Part shown: positions 1 through 6,834 of the stretch, piece by piece | Layout: every line of letters starts with the position of its first letter | Numbering within the stretch: the stretch's first letter is position 1 | From: JANXQG01 sp037147235 | Lineage (GTDB): Bacteria > Planctomycetota > Planctomycetia > Pirellulales > Thermoguttaceae | Length of the DNA stretch: 15,985 bases | Assembly (NCBI GenBank): GCA_037147235.1 | Contig: JBAWVO010000140.1 | Coordinates: 1-15,985, forward strand | Reading direction: 5' to 3' | The notes under the pieces: generated by a model | Seen by the model: the letters and a program-made list of their open reading frames with translations, nothing else | Databases searched by the model: none | Told to the model about the DNA's origin: nothing | Translations under genes and position numbers: made by a program

Positions 1-116
1 AGAATAGATTCTTTCTTTTGCGCCCTTTGTGTTCTCTCGCGGTGAATACTAATAAGATCTTTCGACAGAAATATGAGGAGCAGAAAAACAGGAAAGAAAG
101 CAAGGAACCGACCCCG
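1..116. other. Non-coding edge region
   Basis: I see no convincing gene here. The first 50 bases carry a pyrimidine-rich stretch (TTTGCGCCCTTTGTG, 19-33) that resembles low-complexity dispersed sequence often found between planctomycete genes; that resemblance is from memory and unchecked. Bases 73-116 are A/G-rich. The short plus-strand frame opening at 73 runs straight into repeat DNA and resembles no family, so it is not called. Confidence 0.5.
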
Positions 117-233
117 GTTGTGGCAGGTCTCCCCTGTTGTGGCCGGTCTCCGACCGAGCCACACGACCGACCGTAGGTCTCCCCTTCGCCGGGGAGACCT
201 GCGGTCAGGCGTTTCGGCGGGGTCAGGAGACCC
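117..233 (+). repeat. Dispersed GGTCTCC-type repeat, left uninterrupted copy
   Basis: A composite repeat downstream of the oxidoreductase gene. It starts with two near-identical 16-nt units (GTTGTGGC[A/C]GGTCTCC at 117-132 and 136-151). A hairpin follows with perfect 10-bp arms, AGGTCTCCCC at 175-184 and GGGGAGACCT at 191-200, and then a GGTC-rich tail to 233. Bases 136-172 (37 nt) occur exactly, in reverse complement, at 3700-3736. With mismatches the match covers 136-208 against 3664-3736, and 211-233 matches 3393-3415 exactly. The hairpin could help end transcription of the minus-strand gene stopping at 265, but no T-run follows it. Confidence 0.8.
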
Positions 234-264
234 TCGCCGATCCGGGGCTCGCACTTTTACTTCG

Positions 265-1506
265 CTACGTTTTTAGCCCGCTCAAATCCACGTCCAGCCG
301 CTTGTTCTCCTTGATCAACTCATCCATGGTCAAGAGTTGGCCGCGGCGGGCCGCCTCGCGACCGAGGATGCAAGTGAGTGTGCAATCAACGGAACGCTGG
401 GCCGTTTCGTTGCCAAAGTTGCCCGCAAGCACATTCTCATGGAAAGTGACGATGTTCCGCTTGGCACCGGCCGCGTAGAGATCGGCAACCGTGCCGCCAC
501 CAAAATGTTTTGGACCGCCGCGAAGGTATGCCTTGCCCCAGTAGGACAGCCTGGCAGCGGCCTGGCTGCCTTGGATCGAGGCTTCCAAAGAACCTTGCTT
601 CAGCCAGTCGTGCGTGGAGCCGATAGCACTGTGATGGTTCCAGGTCAGGCCGTCGGCGAAGGCGTAGGTCACGAAATAGCTGTCCAACGTATCGCCATGC
701 GGATTTTTGCGGCAGCGGGTTCCGCGGCCATAAGCCGAAACGGGCCGGCGATCGAGAGCCCAGATCATGGCGTCGATGGCGTGGATGTCGAAGTTGCCGA
801 TGTAACCGCATCCCAAGGCGTCGTCGTTGACCCAGATCAGGCCCGCCAAGCGGCTCTCGATCGTCTTGCCCAACGGCGGATCGTTGAACCCACCACCGCC
901 GCTGTTGCCGACGGAAAAGACCATCTGCAAGGCGCCTAGCCCACCTTCGTGCAGTCGCTTGCGCACCTCGATGTTCAACGGATCGGTCGGCATCTGATAA
1001 TCGACGAGAAAAACCCGCTTCTTCTCGGTGGCCGTTTTTCCCAGCCCACCGATCTTGAGCGCGCCCGGCACATCGGCGGCCACGGGCTTGGCCATGTAGA
1101 CGTGCAAGCCGGCCTCGACGGCGGCGGCGGCATGTTCAGGGAAGAAGTAGGGCGGCACTTCGAGGATCACGGCCTCCACACCGCTTTCGATCAGCCTCTT
1201 ATAGGCCGACAGACCAGAGAAGCATTTCGACTTCTGCGCGCCCAGCACCGTGCCGGTTTTTTCCGCGCGGTCTGGGAAGTAGTCGGCCGCCGCGACGAAC
1301 TCGTACCCGCCATGCTGCTTGAAAAGTCCGGCGATCCAGCTTCCTCGGCCGCCGCAACCGACCAAGCCCACCTTGAGCTTGCGGTCGATTTTGGCGGGAA
1401 TGGAGTTAGCCTCGGCTTGGACCGTTGCAGCGGCCGTCAAGGCGATGCCAGCAGCGGTGGCTTGATGGAGGAACGTACGACGGGGGATGATAGTGTCTTG
1501 GTTCAT
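265..1506 (-). CDS. Tat-exported Gfo/Idh/MocA family oxidoreductase
   Basis: A 413-aa NAD(P)-dependent oxidoreductase of the Gfo/Idh/MocA family, probably acting on a sugar or sugar-derived substrate outside the cytoplasm. Seen: a twin-arginine signal (PRRTFLHQA, residues 8-16) with a hydrophobic run to about residue 31; a Rossmann dinucleotide motif VGLVGCGGRG (46-55); MAKPVA (138-143) where most family members have EKP; and GNFDIHAIDAMIW (238-250), whose His242 matches the usual catalytic-site histidine. Length is normal. The ATG at 1504-1506 is the only reasonable start because it is needed for the Tat signal, but no Shine-Dalgarno precedes it: the leader is the reverse complement of a TTAGGAG array. 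It lies 134 bp downstream of the GH5 gene on the same strand, so co-transcription is possible. The substrate cannot be read from the sequence. Confidence 0.9.
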   Translation of the reverse strand: MNQDTIIPRRTFLHQATAAGIALTAAATVQAEANSIPAKIDRKLKVGLVGCGGRGSWIAGLFKQHGGYEFVAAADYFPDRAEKTGTVLGAQKSKCFSGLSAYKRLIESGVEAVILEVPPYFFPEHAAAAVEAGLHVYMAKPVAADVPGALKIGGLGKTATEKKRVFLVDYQMPTDPLNIEVRKRLHEGGLGALQMVFSVGNSGGGGFNDPPLGKTIESRLAGLIWVNDDALGCGYIGNFDIHAIDAMIWALDRRPVSAYGRGTRCRKNPHGDTLDSYFVTYAFADGLTWNHHSAIGSTHDWLKQGSLEASIQGSQAAARLSYWGKAYLRGGPKHFGGGTVADLYAAGAKRNIVTFHENVLAGNFGNETAQRSVDCTLTCILGREAARRGQLLTMDELIKENKRLDVDLSGLKT

Positions 1507-1540
1507 TAGGAGTTAGGAGTTAGGAGTTAGGAGTTAGGAG
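1506..1540. repeat. Heptanucleotide array, 5 x TTAGGAG
   Basis: Five perfect tandem copies of TTAGGAG on the plus strand at 1506-1512, 1513-1519, 1520-1526, 1527-1533 and 1534-1540. The first base is the last base of the oxidoreductase start codon (CAT at 1504-1506). On the transcript of that gene the array reads CTCCTAA, an anti-Shine-Dalgarno-like sequence, immediately before AUG. Perfect short arrays usually vary in copy number by slippage. Confidence 0.95.
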
Positions 1541-1602
1541 AAAAAAGTAAAAAGTAAAAAGTAAAAAGTAAAAAGTAAAAAGTAAAAAGTAAAAAGTAAA
1601 AA
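1541..1602. repeat. Heptanucleotide array, 8 x AAAAAGT
   Basis: Eight perfect tandem copies of AAAAAGT at 1542-1597, preceded by one extra A and followed by a partial unit. It abuts the TTAGGAG array directly and has the same 7-bp period but an unrelated sequence. Just beyond it, 1604-1612 reads GGTGGGGCT, a fragment of the GTGGGGC palindromic repeat type seen whole at 15859-15940. It lies in the gap between the GH5 gene and the oxidoreductase gene and would be transcribed if they are co-transcribed. Confidence 0.95.
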
Positions 1603-1640
1603 TGGTGGGGCTTGCTACGCTCGTCTCGGCTATCGAAGCG

Positions 1641-3215
1641 TTAATTCTCCTTTGCTGTTTTAGTCCCAACGAGGGCATCTTTTAACGGATCGAGCCAGAC
1701 GTTGCGTTGTGGATCGTAGACGCCGAAGCCGGCGCAAAACTCCCAGTAGGCGAAACTCATCTTCCGCTCCAAGGCCGACTGGGCGACGAATCGCGTCCAG
1801 CGTGTACGCGATTCGAGGTCGGCCTTGTTGTAGGCACCAAACTCGCCTAGGTAAATCGGCCGGCGATGCTCGACGGCCCACGTGATCGCCTTATCAAAGT
1901 CTTTCAAAATGGCTTTCCGCTTGATGGGCGTGCCGGTCCAACGGGTGCCAAGCCAACGCTGGGCCTCCGGTCCAGCCCAACCCGCGCCCTGGTGCGTGAA
2001 CTGGAACGGATTGTAGTAATGGACTGTGACGATCAGGTGGCGATCGTTCTCGGGCAGTTCCAGACTATCGAGGTCGTTGATGCTGTTCCAACCGGTCGGG
2101 CCGACGACGATCTCGCGCGTGGGATTGGTGCGCCGCACGATCTGGATCGCCTCGGCCAGCATTGGGTTCCACTTATCCGAGTTCAGCTTGTCGTGCGGTT
2201 CGTTCAGTAACTCAAAAATCAGGGCCGGCGGATGTGATTTGTAGTGTTCGGAGATCTGCTGCCAGAGGGCCAGGTAGCGGCGGCGATGCCCGTCGGGATT
2301 TTGGAAGATTTCCTCGTAATGGTGCATGTTGAGCACGGGGATGAGCCGATTTTTGAGGGCATGGCCGACTGCCCAATCGACCCGGGCGAGGAATTTTGCA
2401 TCGATCGCGTAAGGGGCCGCATGGCCGGCATGGTTCGACCAGCGAACGGGGATGCGCACCGAGTCAAAGCCAGCTTGCTTGATCTTCGTGAAATACTCTT
2501 CCTTGAGCGTCATGCCCCATTCGCCCTCATTGGGTGCGTCCAGCGCGTTGCCAAGATTCACGCCGCGGCCCATGCCCGCCTTGAGTTGTTTGAAATATGG
2601 ATCGGCGAGAATCGAGTCCAGCCCACGACTGTCGAACCGCACTGCGCGGAGGTTATCGACCAGGAATGTATGGGATTTGCCAGGACGATCCAACAACACA
2701 CTCAGCGAAACAATATTCTTCAGGTCGAGATCATGGCCGGTGCTGCCATGCCAGTTTCCGAAGGGCACGGCTACGTTGCCCTTGCCATGGGCCTTAATGG
2801 TGGCTGATGCGACGTTGCAATGATGCACGCCGTCGGAGCCTGGGTTATTGATCGCCAGCAGGACGCGGACTTCAAAGTTCTGCGGATTGACGACGTCCAT
2901 CTCCACGCCCTCAAACCCGCTAAGATCCCACTTGCCGGCTTGCGGCACCAGCAGCACGCTCGGGTAGGCCGCCTCGGCCTTGGTCGTAATCTGCAATGCG
3001 TGGTTGCCGCTCGTGGAAATGATTTTGGCGGAGGACTCCGAAGGTGCGATATGAATGGCAGCAAGATCCTCAAAATCGACGAGCAGGCGACCCGGAGTCC
3101 GCTTTTCCGCTGCGTTTGCTTGCGGTGCCGTAAGTACGGCAAGCAGCGATAAGGCAAACAATATCGCGGTGGCAAATTGCCGTCGGGCGGGATTCGGTTG
3201 ACAGAAGGTAAGCAT
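1641..3215 (-). CDS. Secreted glycoside hydrolase family 5 (cellulase-like)
   Basis: A 524-aa secreted endo-glycosidase with a GH5 catalytic domain, likely acting on a beta-linked glucan or mannan. Seen: a signal peptide (RRQFATAILFALSLL, cleavage near ANA-A around residue 36); a beta-rich accessory domain (about 43-195, possibly carbohydrate-binding); and a TIM-barrel GH5 domain (about 212-515). In the barrel, LLNEPH holds the acid/base Glu339 and YLGEFGAY the nucleophile Glu458. Arg254, His298/His299, His399-Tyr400 and Trp491 sit where GH5 active-site residues are expected. The start at 3213-3215 was chosen over an upstream one at 3359 because AAGGGG lies 8 nt before it and it begins directly with the signal peptide; the extra 48 residues resemble no domain. 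Substrate and subfamily are undecided. Confidence 0.88.
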   Translation of the reverse strand: MLTFCQPNPARRQFATAILFALSLLAVLTAPQANAAEKRTPGRLLVDFEDLAAIHIAPSESSAKIISTSGNHALQITTKAEAAYPSVLLVPQAGKWDLSGFEGVEMDVVNPQNFEVRVLLAINNPGSDGVHHCNVASATIKAHGKGNVAVPFGNWHGSTGHDLDLKNIVSLSVLLDRPGKSHTFLVDNLRAVRFDSRGLDSILADPYFKQLKAGMGRGVNLGNALDAPNEGEWGMTLKEEYFTKIKQAGFDSVRIPVRWSNHAGHAAPYAIDAKFLARVDWAVGHALKNRLIPVLNMHHYEEIFQNPDGHRRRYLALWQQISEHYKSHPPALIFELLNEPHDKLNSDKWNPMLAEAIQIVRRTNPTREIVVGPTGWNSINDLDSLELPENDRHLIVTVHYYNPFQFTHQGAGWAGPEAQRWLGTRWTGTPIKRKAILKDFDKAITWAVEHRRPIYLGEFGAYNKADLESRTRWTRFVAQSALERKMSFAYWEFCAGFGVYDPQRNVWLDPLKDALVGTKTAKEN

Positions 3216-3392
3216 GGCGTATTCCCCTTGGCACGGGTGGGTGACAATCACCATTGTACTCACGGCGAAAGGGATTGCCAGCAGGCCGAGAACGCGGCCT
3301 GAAATTAGTTCGACTGACCATAATGGATAATGATTGATAACCCAAACAGGTTGAAACACCTAGGTTTTCCTGAAGCAAGCCTTGTTCGGCGT

Positions 3393-3736
3393 GGGTCTCC
3401 TGACCCCGCCGAAACAACGGCCGCGATCATAACCTTGCCAATTGCTAGCGGTGACAGCAGTGACGGCAACCCGTAGGGTGCGTGAAGCGAACCAACACCC
3501 GGGAAATGGTGCGTTGCGCACGGACTCAATACTTTGAGAACGTCTACCCTGAAATAGACCGGTTCGCGTAACGCACCATTTCGCGGGCATCCGTGCTCCA
3601 CGCACCCTACGTCGAGCTAGCAGCGACAGCAGTTGGCAAGGTTATAATCGAGGCCCGAAACAACTGACCGCAGGTCTCCCCAGCAAAAGGGAGACCTTTG
3701 GTCGGTCGTGTGGCTCGGTCGGAGACCGGCCACAAC
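3393..3736 (-). repeat. GGTCTCC-type repeat, right copy, split by insertion
   Basis: Inverted copy of the repeat at 117-233, lying upstream of the GH5 gene. Its outer part, 3664-3736, pairs with 136-208; within that, 3700-3736 is an exact reverse complement of 136-172. Its inner part, 3393-3415, is an exact reverse complement of 211-233. In the left copy these two parts are contiguous; here about 246 bp separates them. Removing 3419-3664 restores an alignment of identical length across the junction. Confidence 0.85.
3419..3654. mobile_element. Foldback MITE-like element with 10-bp target duplication
   Basis: A 236-bp non-coding element with long imperfect terminal inverted repeats. The ends, read inward, begin GCCGCGATCATAACC (from 3420) and GCCTCGATTATAACC (from 3654), and about 24 of the first 27 positions match. 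Both arms continue through GTAGGGTGCGTG and GAAATGGTGCGTT, so most of the element can fold into one long hairpin. It is flanked by perfect 10-bp direct repeats CCGAAACAAC at 3409-3418 and 3655-3664, the expected mark of a transposition target duplication. The uninterrupted repeat copy at 117-233 represents the empty site. It carries no transposase, so movement would need a partner enzyme encoded elsewhere. Confidence 0.8.
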
Positions 3737-3910
3737 CATGAACAACACTAGCCTGGTGTCTCCGTATTGCAATCGCCACAGCATGAGGTAGACTAGTGCC
3801 TGTCCAAGAACAATTCCGCGGTTCGCAGTTTCTTCGTAAAATGGACTTCGATCCGTTTGAACAGAATAAATTCCGTTCTACAAAGATATTTATTAAAGAG
3901 AGGAACCTCC
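3737..3910 (+). other. Upstream region of the SPFH gene
   Basis: No gene is supported here. The SPFH promoter should lie in this stretch. The best hexamer, TTGAAC at 3858-3863, has no clean -10 at 16-18 bp, so no promoter is called. A short palindromic repeat (listed separately) lies at 3836-3881, only 30 bp before the start codon, and would be transcribed if the promoter lies upstream of it. AGAGGA ends 6 nt before the ATG at 3911. Confidence 0.4.
3836..3881 (+). repeat. Short palindromic repeat, degenerate copy (family of 15769-15815)
   Basis: This 46-bp sequence aligns along its length with 15769-15815. The shared skeleton is GTA-AA-GGA-TTC-ATCCGTT, then GAAT-AAT-CCG-TCTAC. The ends are inverted repeats (GTAAAATGG against the reverse complement of CCGTTCTAC), more decayed than in the other copy. 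Its position in the SPFH leader may be incidental. Confidence 0.6.
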
Positions 3911-5965
3911 ATGATTTCCATGATAATTACCACCGCGATTTACATTGCTCCGATACTCTTCGTACTGCTCGTGGTTGCTTGGCTAACCACGCGCTATATC
4001 CCGAACAACCGCATCGGCATCGTGGAAAAACTCTGGTCCACCACGGGGTCGCTGACGGAAGGCGCGGTCATCGCCCTACGCAGCGAGGCCGGCTACCAGG
4101 CCGATATCCTCCGCGGCGGACTCCACTTCGGACTCTGGCGATGGCAATATGCCATTCACAAGTTCCCGCTGATCACCATCAAGCAGGGCAAGATCGGCTA
4201 TGTCTTCTCCCGCGGCGGCGAACAACTCGAACCGTCGCAGACCTTGGCCGAAGTCGTCGAATGTAATAATTTCCAGGACGCCCGCAAGTTCCTCGCCCAT
4301 GGCGGGCAAAAAGGTCGGCAGCGGGGCATCCTCCGCGAAGGCGTGTATGCCATTAATATATCGCTGTTCAATGTGATCACTGAAGACCGCGTCTTTACGT
4401 TGGAATATGCCAAGAGCCTGGAAGAATGGCAGCATCAACTCCGGCAACTGAGCGGGTTCAGCCCGTTGATTATTTCGGGCAAGTCGGACGAAATCGGCAT
4501 CGTGACGGTCCATGAAGGTCCTACGCTACCGCCGGGTGAATTGATCGCACCGGCCGTGGGAACTGACAAGGACCAGCCCAACTTCCATAATGTCTATCAA
4601 GATATCGAGGCATTCCTCCGCGCTGGCGGGCGCCGCGGCGTGCAGTATACACCGCTGATCGACGGCACTTATTTCATCAACCGCTGGTTCGCCACGGTCG
4701 AGATGGTTTCCAAGTGCGTTGTGCCGATCGGTTATGTGGGAGTGGTTGTCAGTTTCTACGGCAAAAAAGGGGCCGACACCTCCGGCAAAGAGTTCCGCCA
4801 CGGCGAGCGGGTGCGGGAAGGTGAAAAAGGCGTTTGGGAAACGGCCCTCGGCCCCGGCAAGTACGCATTCAACACGGCGGCGGGCGTGGTCGTGGAGGTG
4901 CCGACCACGAACTTCGTCCTGCACTGGATCACAGGCCGATCCGAAAGCCATCACTTCGACGATTCGCTGAAATCGATCGAACTGATCACGTCCGATGCCT
5001 ACGAACCGATGCTGCCGCTATCGGTGGTGGTACACATCGACTATGAGAAAGCACCCTCGGTGATTCAGCGGTTTGGCGACGTCAAGCAACTGATCACGCA
5101 GACGCTGGATCCTATGTTGAGTGCCTATTTTCGCGACGTAGCCCATAAGAAGAGCATGTTGCAACTCATCAGTTGCCGCGCCGATATTCAGAAGCAGGCA
5201 AAAGAGGAACTGCGTTCCAGGTTCGAGATTTTCGACGTCCAATGCGTCGATGTGCTGATCGGCCGACCGGAGAGCAAGGCCGGCGACACGAAGATCGAAA
5301 ACCTGCTGGAACAGTTGCGGCAGCGGCAGTTTGCCGTCGAGCAGGTGGAAACCTTCCAGAAGCAGCAGGATGCGGCCGTCCGGCAGAAGTCGCTCAATGA
5401 GGCATTGGCTCAGGCCCAATTGCAAGCCGAACTGACCAAGTCGCAGGTACAGATTCGCATTTCCGAGAACATCGGCGATGCCGAACTGGCCAAGGCCCGT
5501 AAGGTTGCGGAAACAACGGTCGTCCAGGCCGAGGCGGCGGCCAAGCAGGCCAGGTTACAAGGTGAAGGCGAGGCCGCACGTCTGCTCGTGGTGGCCGAAG
5601 CCCAGGCCAAGCAAGCCGCGCTGGTGGGCGAAGGCGAAGGCAAGAAGGCAGCTCTGATTGGCGAGGGTGAAGGCAAGAAGATTGCCGCCATCGGCCAGTC
5701 CGAGGCCCAGGTCCTGCAACTCAAAATTGATTCGTATCGCGATCCGCGGCTCTACGCCGTCTCCATCGTGGCCGATCAATTGCGACAGAGCCAGCAGCCG
5801 CTCGTGCCGTCACAACTAATCAATTTTGGCAGCGGCAGCGAAGGCGGTCAATCGAGCATGCTCGGCGCGTTGCTGAGCTTGCTGACCACGGAGAAGCTTG
5901 GCATCGAAGTCAATCCGAAGAAGCCGCCCGCGGCACCCATGCCCGCACCCGGCAAGACGGCGTAG
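3911..5965 (+). CDS. Membrane-anchored SPFH/band 7 (flotillin-like) protein
   Basis: A 684-aa SPFH-superfamily protein. Such proteins oligomerise on membranes and scaffold or protect membrane complexes; the partner here is unknown. Seen: one N-terminal membrane segment (residues 5-26, then RYIPNNRIGIVEK); a long soluble region with three similar GxYxxN units (LREGVYAIN 141-149, LIDGTYFIN 249-257, LGPGKYAFN 313-321); a band-7-like stretch about 270-460; an Ala/Gln/Glu-rich coiled coil about 460-600 containing repeated GEGEGKKAALIGEGEGKK; and a Pro/Ala-rich tail after 668. The ATG at 3911 is preferred over a TTG 18 codons upstream because AGAGGA lies 6 nt before it and the membrane segment follows at once. 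It is the only intact plus-strand gene and appears to stand alone. The 110-bp element begins 5 bp after its stop. Confidence 0.9.
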   Translation: MISMIITTAIYIAPILFVLLVVAWLTTRYIPNNRIGIVEKLWSTTGSLTEGAVIALRSEAGYQADILRGGLHFGLWRWQYAIHKFPLITIKQGKIGYVFSRGGEQLEPSQTLAEVVECNNFQDARKFLAHGGQKGRQRGILREGVYAINISLFNVITEDRVFTLEYAKSLEEWQHQLRQLSGFSPLIISGKSDEIGIVTVHEGPTLPPGELIAPAVGTDKDQPNFHNVYQDIEAFLRAGGRRGVQYTPLIDGTYFINRWFATVEMVSKCVVPIGYVGVVVSFYGKKGADTSGKEFRHGERVREGEKGVWETALGPGKYAFNTAAGVVVEVPTTNFVLHWITGRSESHHFDDSLKSIELITSDAYEPMLPLSVVVHIDYEKAPSVIQRFGDVKQLITQTLDPMLSAYFRDVAHKKSMLQLISCRADIQKQAKEELRSRFEIFDVQCVDVLIGRPESKAGDTKIENLLEQLRQRQFAVEQVETFQKQQDAAVRQKSLNEALAQAQLQAELTKSQVQIRISENIGDAELAKARKVAETTVVQAEAAAKQARLQGEGEAARLLVVAEAQAKQAALVGEGEGKKAALIGEGEGKKIAAIGQSEAQVLQLKIDSYRDPRLYAVSIVADQLRQSQQPLVPSQLINFGSGSEGGQSSMLGALLSLLTTEKLGIEVNPKKPPAAPMPAPGKTA

Positions 5966-5970
5966 CGTAA

Positions 5971-6080
5971 GGATCGGCGCAGAAATAAGTGTCGCAAGAA
6001 AAGTAGCAGGCACACTCCGTGTGCCGTCCGCCCCCGCTCGGCGAGTGCGCAAAACACGACAGTTATTGATTCGCCGGTCC
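5971..6080 (+). repeat. 110-bp palindromic element, copy 1 (MITE-like)
   Basis: The same 110-bp sequence occurs at 10690-10799 in the same orientation, with about 7 differences. The ends form an imperfect inverted repeat (GGATCGGCGCAG at the left against GGACCGGCGAAT read from the right). Inside is a small hairpin, GGCACAC-TCC-GTGTGCC, at 6009-6025. It starts 5 bp after the SPFH stop codon and may serve as a transcript end or stabilising structure. No target duplication is visible at this copy, whose ends are more decayed than those of copy 2. Confidence 0.85.
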
Positions 6081-6101
6081 GAAACAGTGGCCGCCGCAGC
6101 A

Positions 6102-6260
6102 AATTGGACCGCGGATTACACGAAAACGATTCGACTGGATCCAAGATATGCCGAGGCATACCGGGGCCGAGGCAAATGCTACCAAGAAAAGGGGCAAGCG
6201 TCACGCGCGAAAAGAGATTTTACGAAGGCCAAGAAGTTGGAGAAAAATCGGGAACAGCAA
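6102..6260 (+). pseudogene. Remnant of a TPR-repeat protein
   Basis: One frame here reads as about one and a half TPR units: DYTKTIRLDPRYAEAYRGRG, then KCYQEKGQASRAKRDFTKAK. This matches the TPR spacing (LDP, A-AY-RG, Y-G, A-DF-KA). There is no start codon with a ribosome site. The frame upstream runs back through the 110-bp element, and downstream it runs antisense through hicB without a natural stop at the TPR end. It therefore looks like the surviving C-terminal piece of a longer gene, truncated on its 5' side near the element at 5971-6080. A chance open frame is unlikely given how closely the consensus is followed. Confidence 0.6.
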
Positions 6261-6590
6261 TCAGGACAGCCGGGCACTGGCCAATCGATTGAGACTAACG
6301 CCAGCCTCCGCTGCTTCAACAGCCAACTGCCGATGAACTTCCGGTGGCACACGAACCATGAACTTTCCGCTGAAATGACGCGAAGCAAGTGCCTCGGGAA
6401 TTGATTCCCCATTGGCTTGCATGCCTTGGACGACCTCGGCGACGACTGTCCTGATTCCCCGCAAAGCCGCCTCGGGTGTGGAATCCAGCCAACTCAAGCT
6501 CGGAAACTCAGCACACAGGCCGACATGCTCTTGGTCTTCCTCCGACCACGTTACGCGATAAGTATAATGGTCATTCTTTTTCGTTTTCAC
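6261..6590 (-). CDS. hicB: HicB-family antitoxin
   Basis: A 109-aa antitoxin that should neutralise the adjacent HicA and repress their shared promoter. Seen: a HicB-like N-terminal partial-RNase-H-type fold (YTYRVTWSEEDQEHVGLCAE, 10-29, then FPSLSWLDSTPEAALRGI) and a C-terminal ribbon-helix-helix DNA-binding segment (FMVRVPPEVHRQLAVEAAEA, 77-96, then GVSLNRLAS). Length is normal. Translation starts at a GTG (6588-6590) with GAGAGG 7 nt upstream, and the start lies inside hicA: the two genes overlap by 20 bp, so their translation is probably coupled. The toxin comes first, which is the usual order for hicAB. Confidence 0.88.
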   Translation of the reverse strand: MKTKKNDHYTYRVTWSEEDQEHVGLCAEFPSLSWLDSTPEAALRGIRTVVAEVVQGMQANGESIPEALASRHFSGKFMVRVPPEVHRQLAVEAAEAGVSLNRLASARLS

Positions 6591-6828
6591 GTTTTAGCCT
6601 CTCGATTGCCTTGAGGACTTGGCGAACTTGATATGCTTTGGCCATTCCTTTGGCGTTCTGGATATTCACCCTCGGGTCGCCTTCCCACGGTGTCTTGTAG
6701 ATCCGATGACTTGAACCGAATTGACGAGATTGTCCAAAAAAATGGTCGCAAACGCGACACAGATTGATGAAACGAATCCCTTGCGGACTCCGTAGCATTT
6801 GATCGACAATTCCATCAATGCCAGCCAT
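6571..6828 (-). CDS. hicA: HicA-family toxin (mRNA interferase)
   Basis: An 85-aa toxin of the HicA family. These small double-stranded-RNA-binding-fold proteins cleave mRNA and stop growth when not bound by HicB. Seen: FGSSHRIYKTPWEGDPRVNI (37-56), with His41 at the position of the conserved HicA active-site histidine, and the typical C-terminal signature KAYQVRQVLKAIERL (64-78). The frame appears intact, so the toxin may be functional. The ATG at 6826-6828 has no Shine-Dalgarno and lies 6 bp past a good -10 hexamer, suggesting a leaderless message. An alternative start at Met11 (6798) also lacks a good ribosome site. The gene starts 30 bp after the sulfatase stop codon. Confidence 0.85.
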   Translation of the reverse strand: MAGIDGIVDQMLRSPQGIRFINLCRVCDHFFGQSRQFGSSHRIYKTPWEGDPRVNIQNAKGMAKAYQVRQVLKAIERLKRENEKE

Positions 6829-6834
6829 TATTAA

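Noticed and set aside
175..200. Rho-independent terminator for the oxidoreductase
   Set aside because: The 10-bp hairpin is real, but no T-run follows on the minus strand and it is part of a dispersed repeat.
337..939. Long plus-strand frames opposite the oxidoreductase
   Set aside because: They lack domains and ribosome sites and are explained by antisense open frames in GC-rich coding DNA.
1506..1602. CRISPR array or direct-repeat regulatory array
   Set aside because: Units are 7 bp, perfect and contiguous with no spacers; these are simple tandem repeats.
3216..3359. Longer GH5 protein starting at 3359
   Set aside because: The 48 extra residues have no ribosome site and would bury the signal peptide; AAGGGG fits the start at 3215.
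3419..3654. Small plus- or minus-strand genes within the foldback element
   Set aside because: Frames here are symmetrical by-products of the palindrome, with no ribosome site.
3857..3910. TTG start for the SPFH gene 18 codons upstream
   Set aside because: It lies inside a palindromic repeat, and the ATG at 3911 has AGAGGA at good spacing and leads directly into the membrane segment.
6571..6828. Plain hypothetical small protein
   Set aside because: The SHRIYKTP and KAYQVRQVLKAIERL motifs and the overlapping HicB gene identify HicA.
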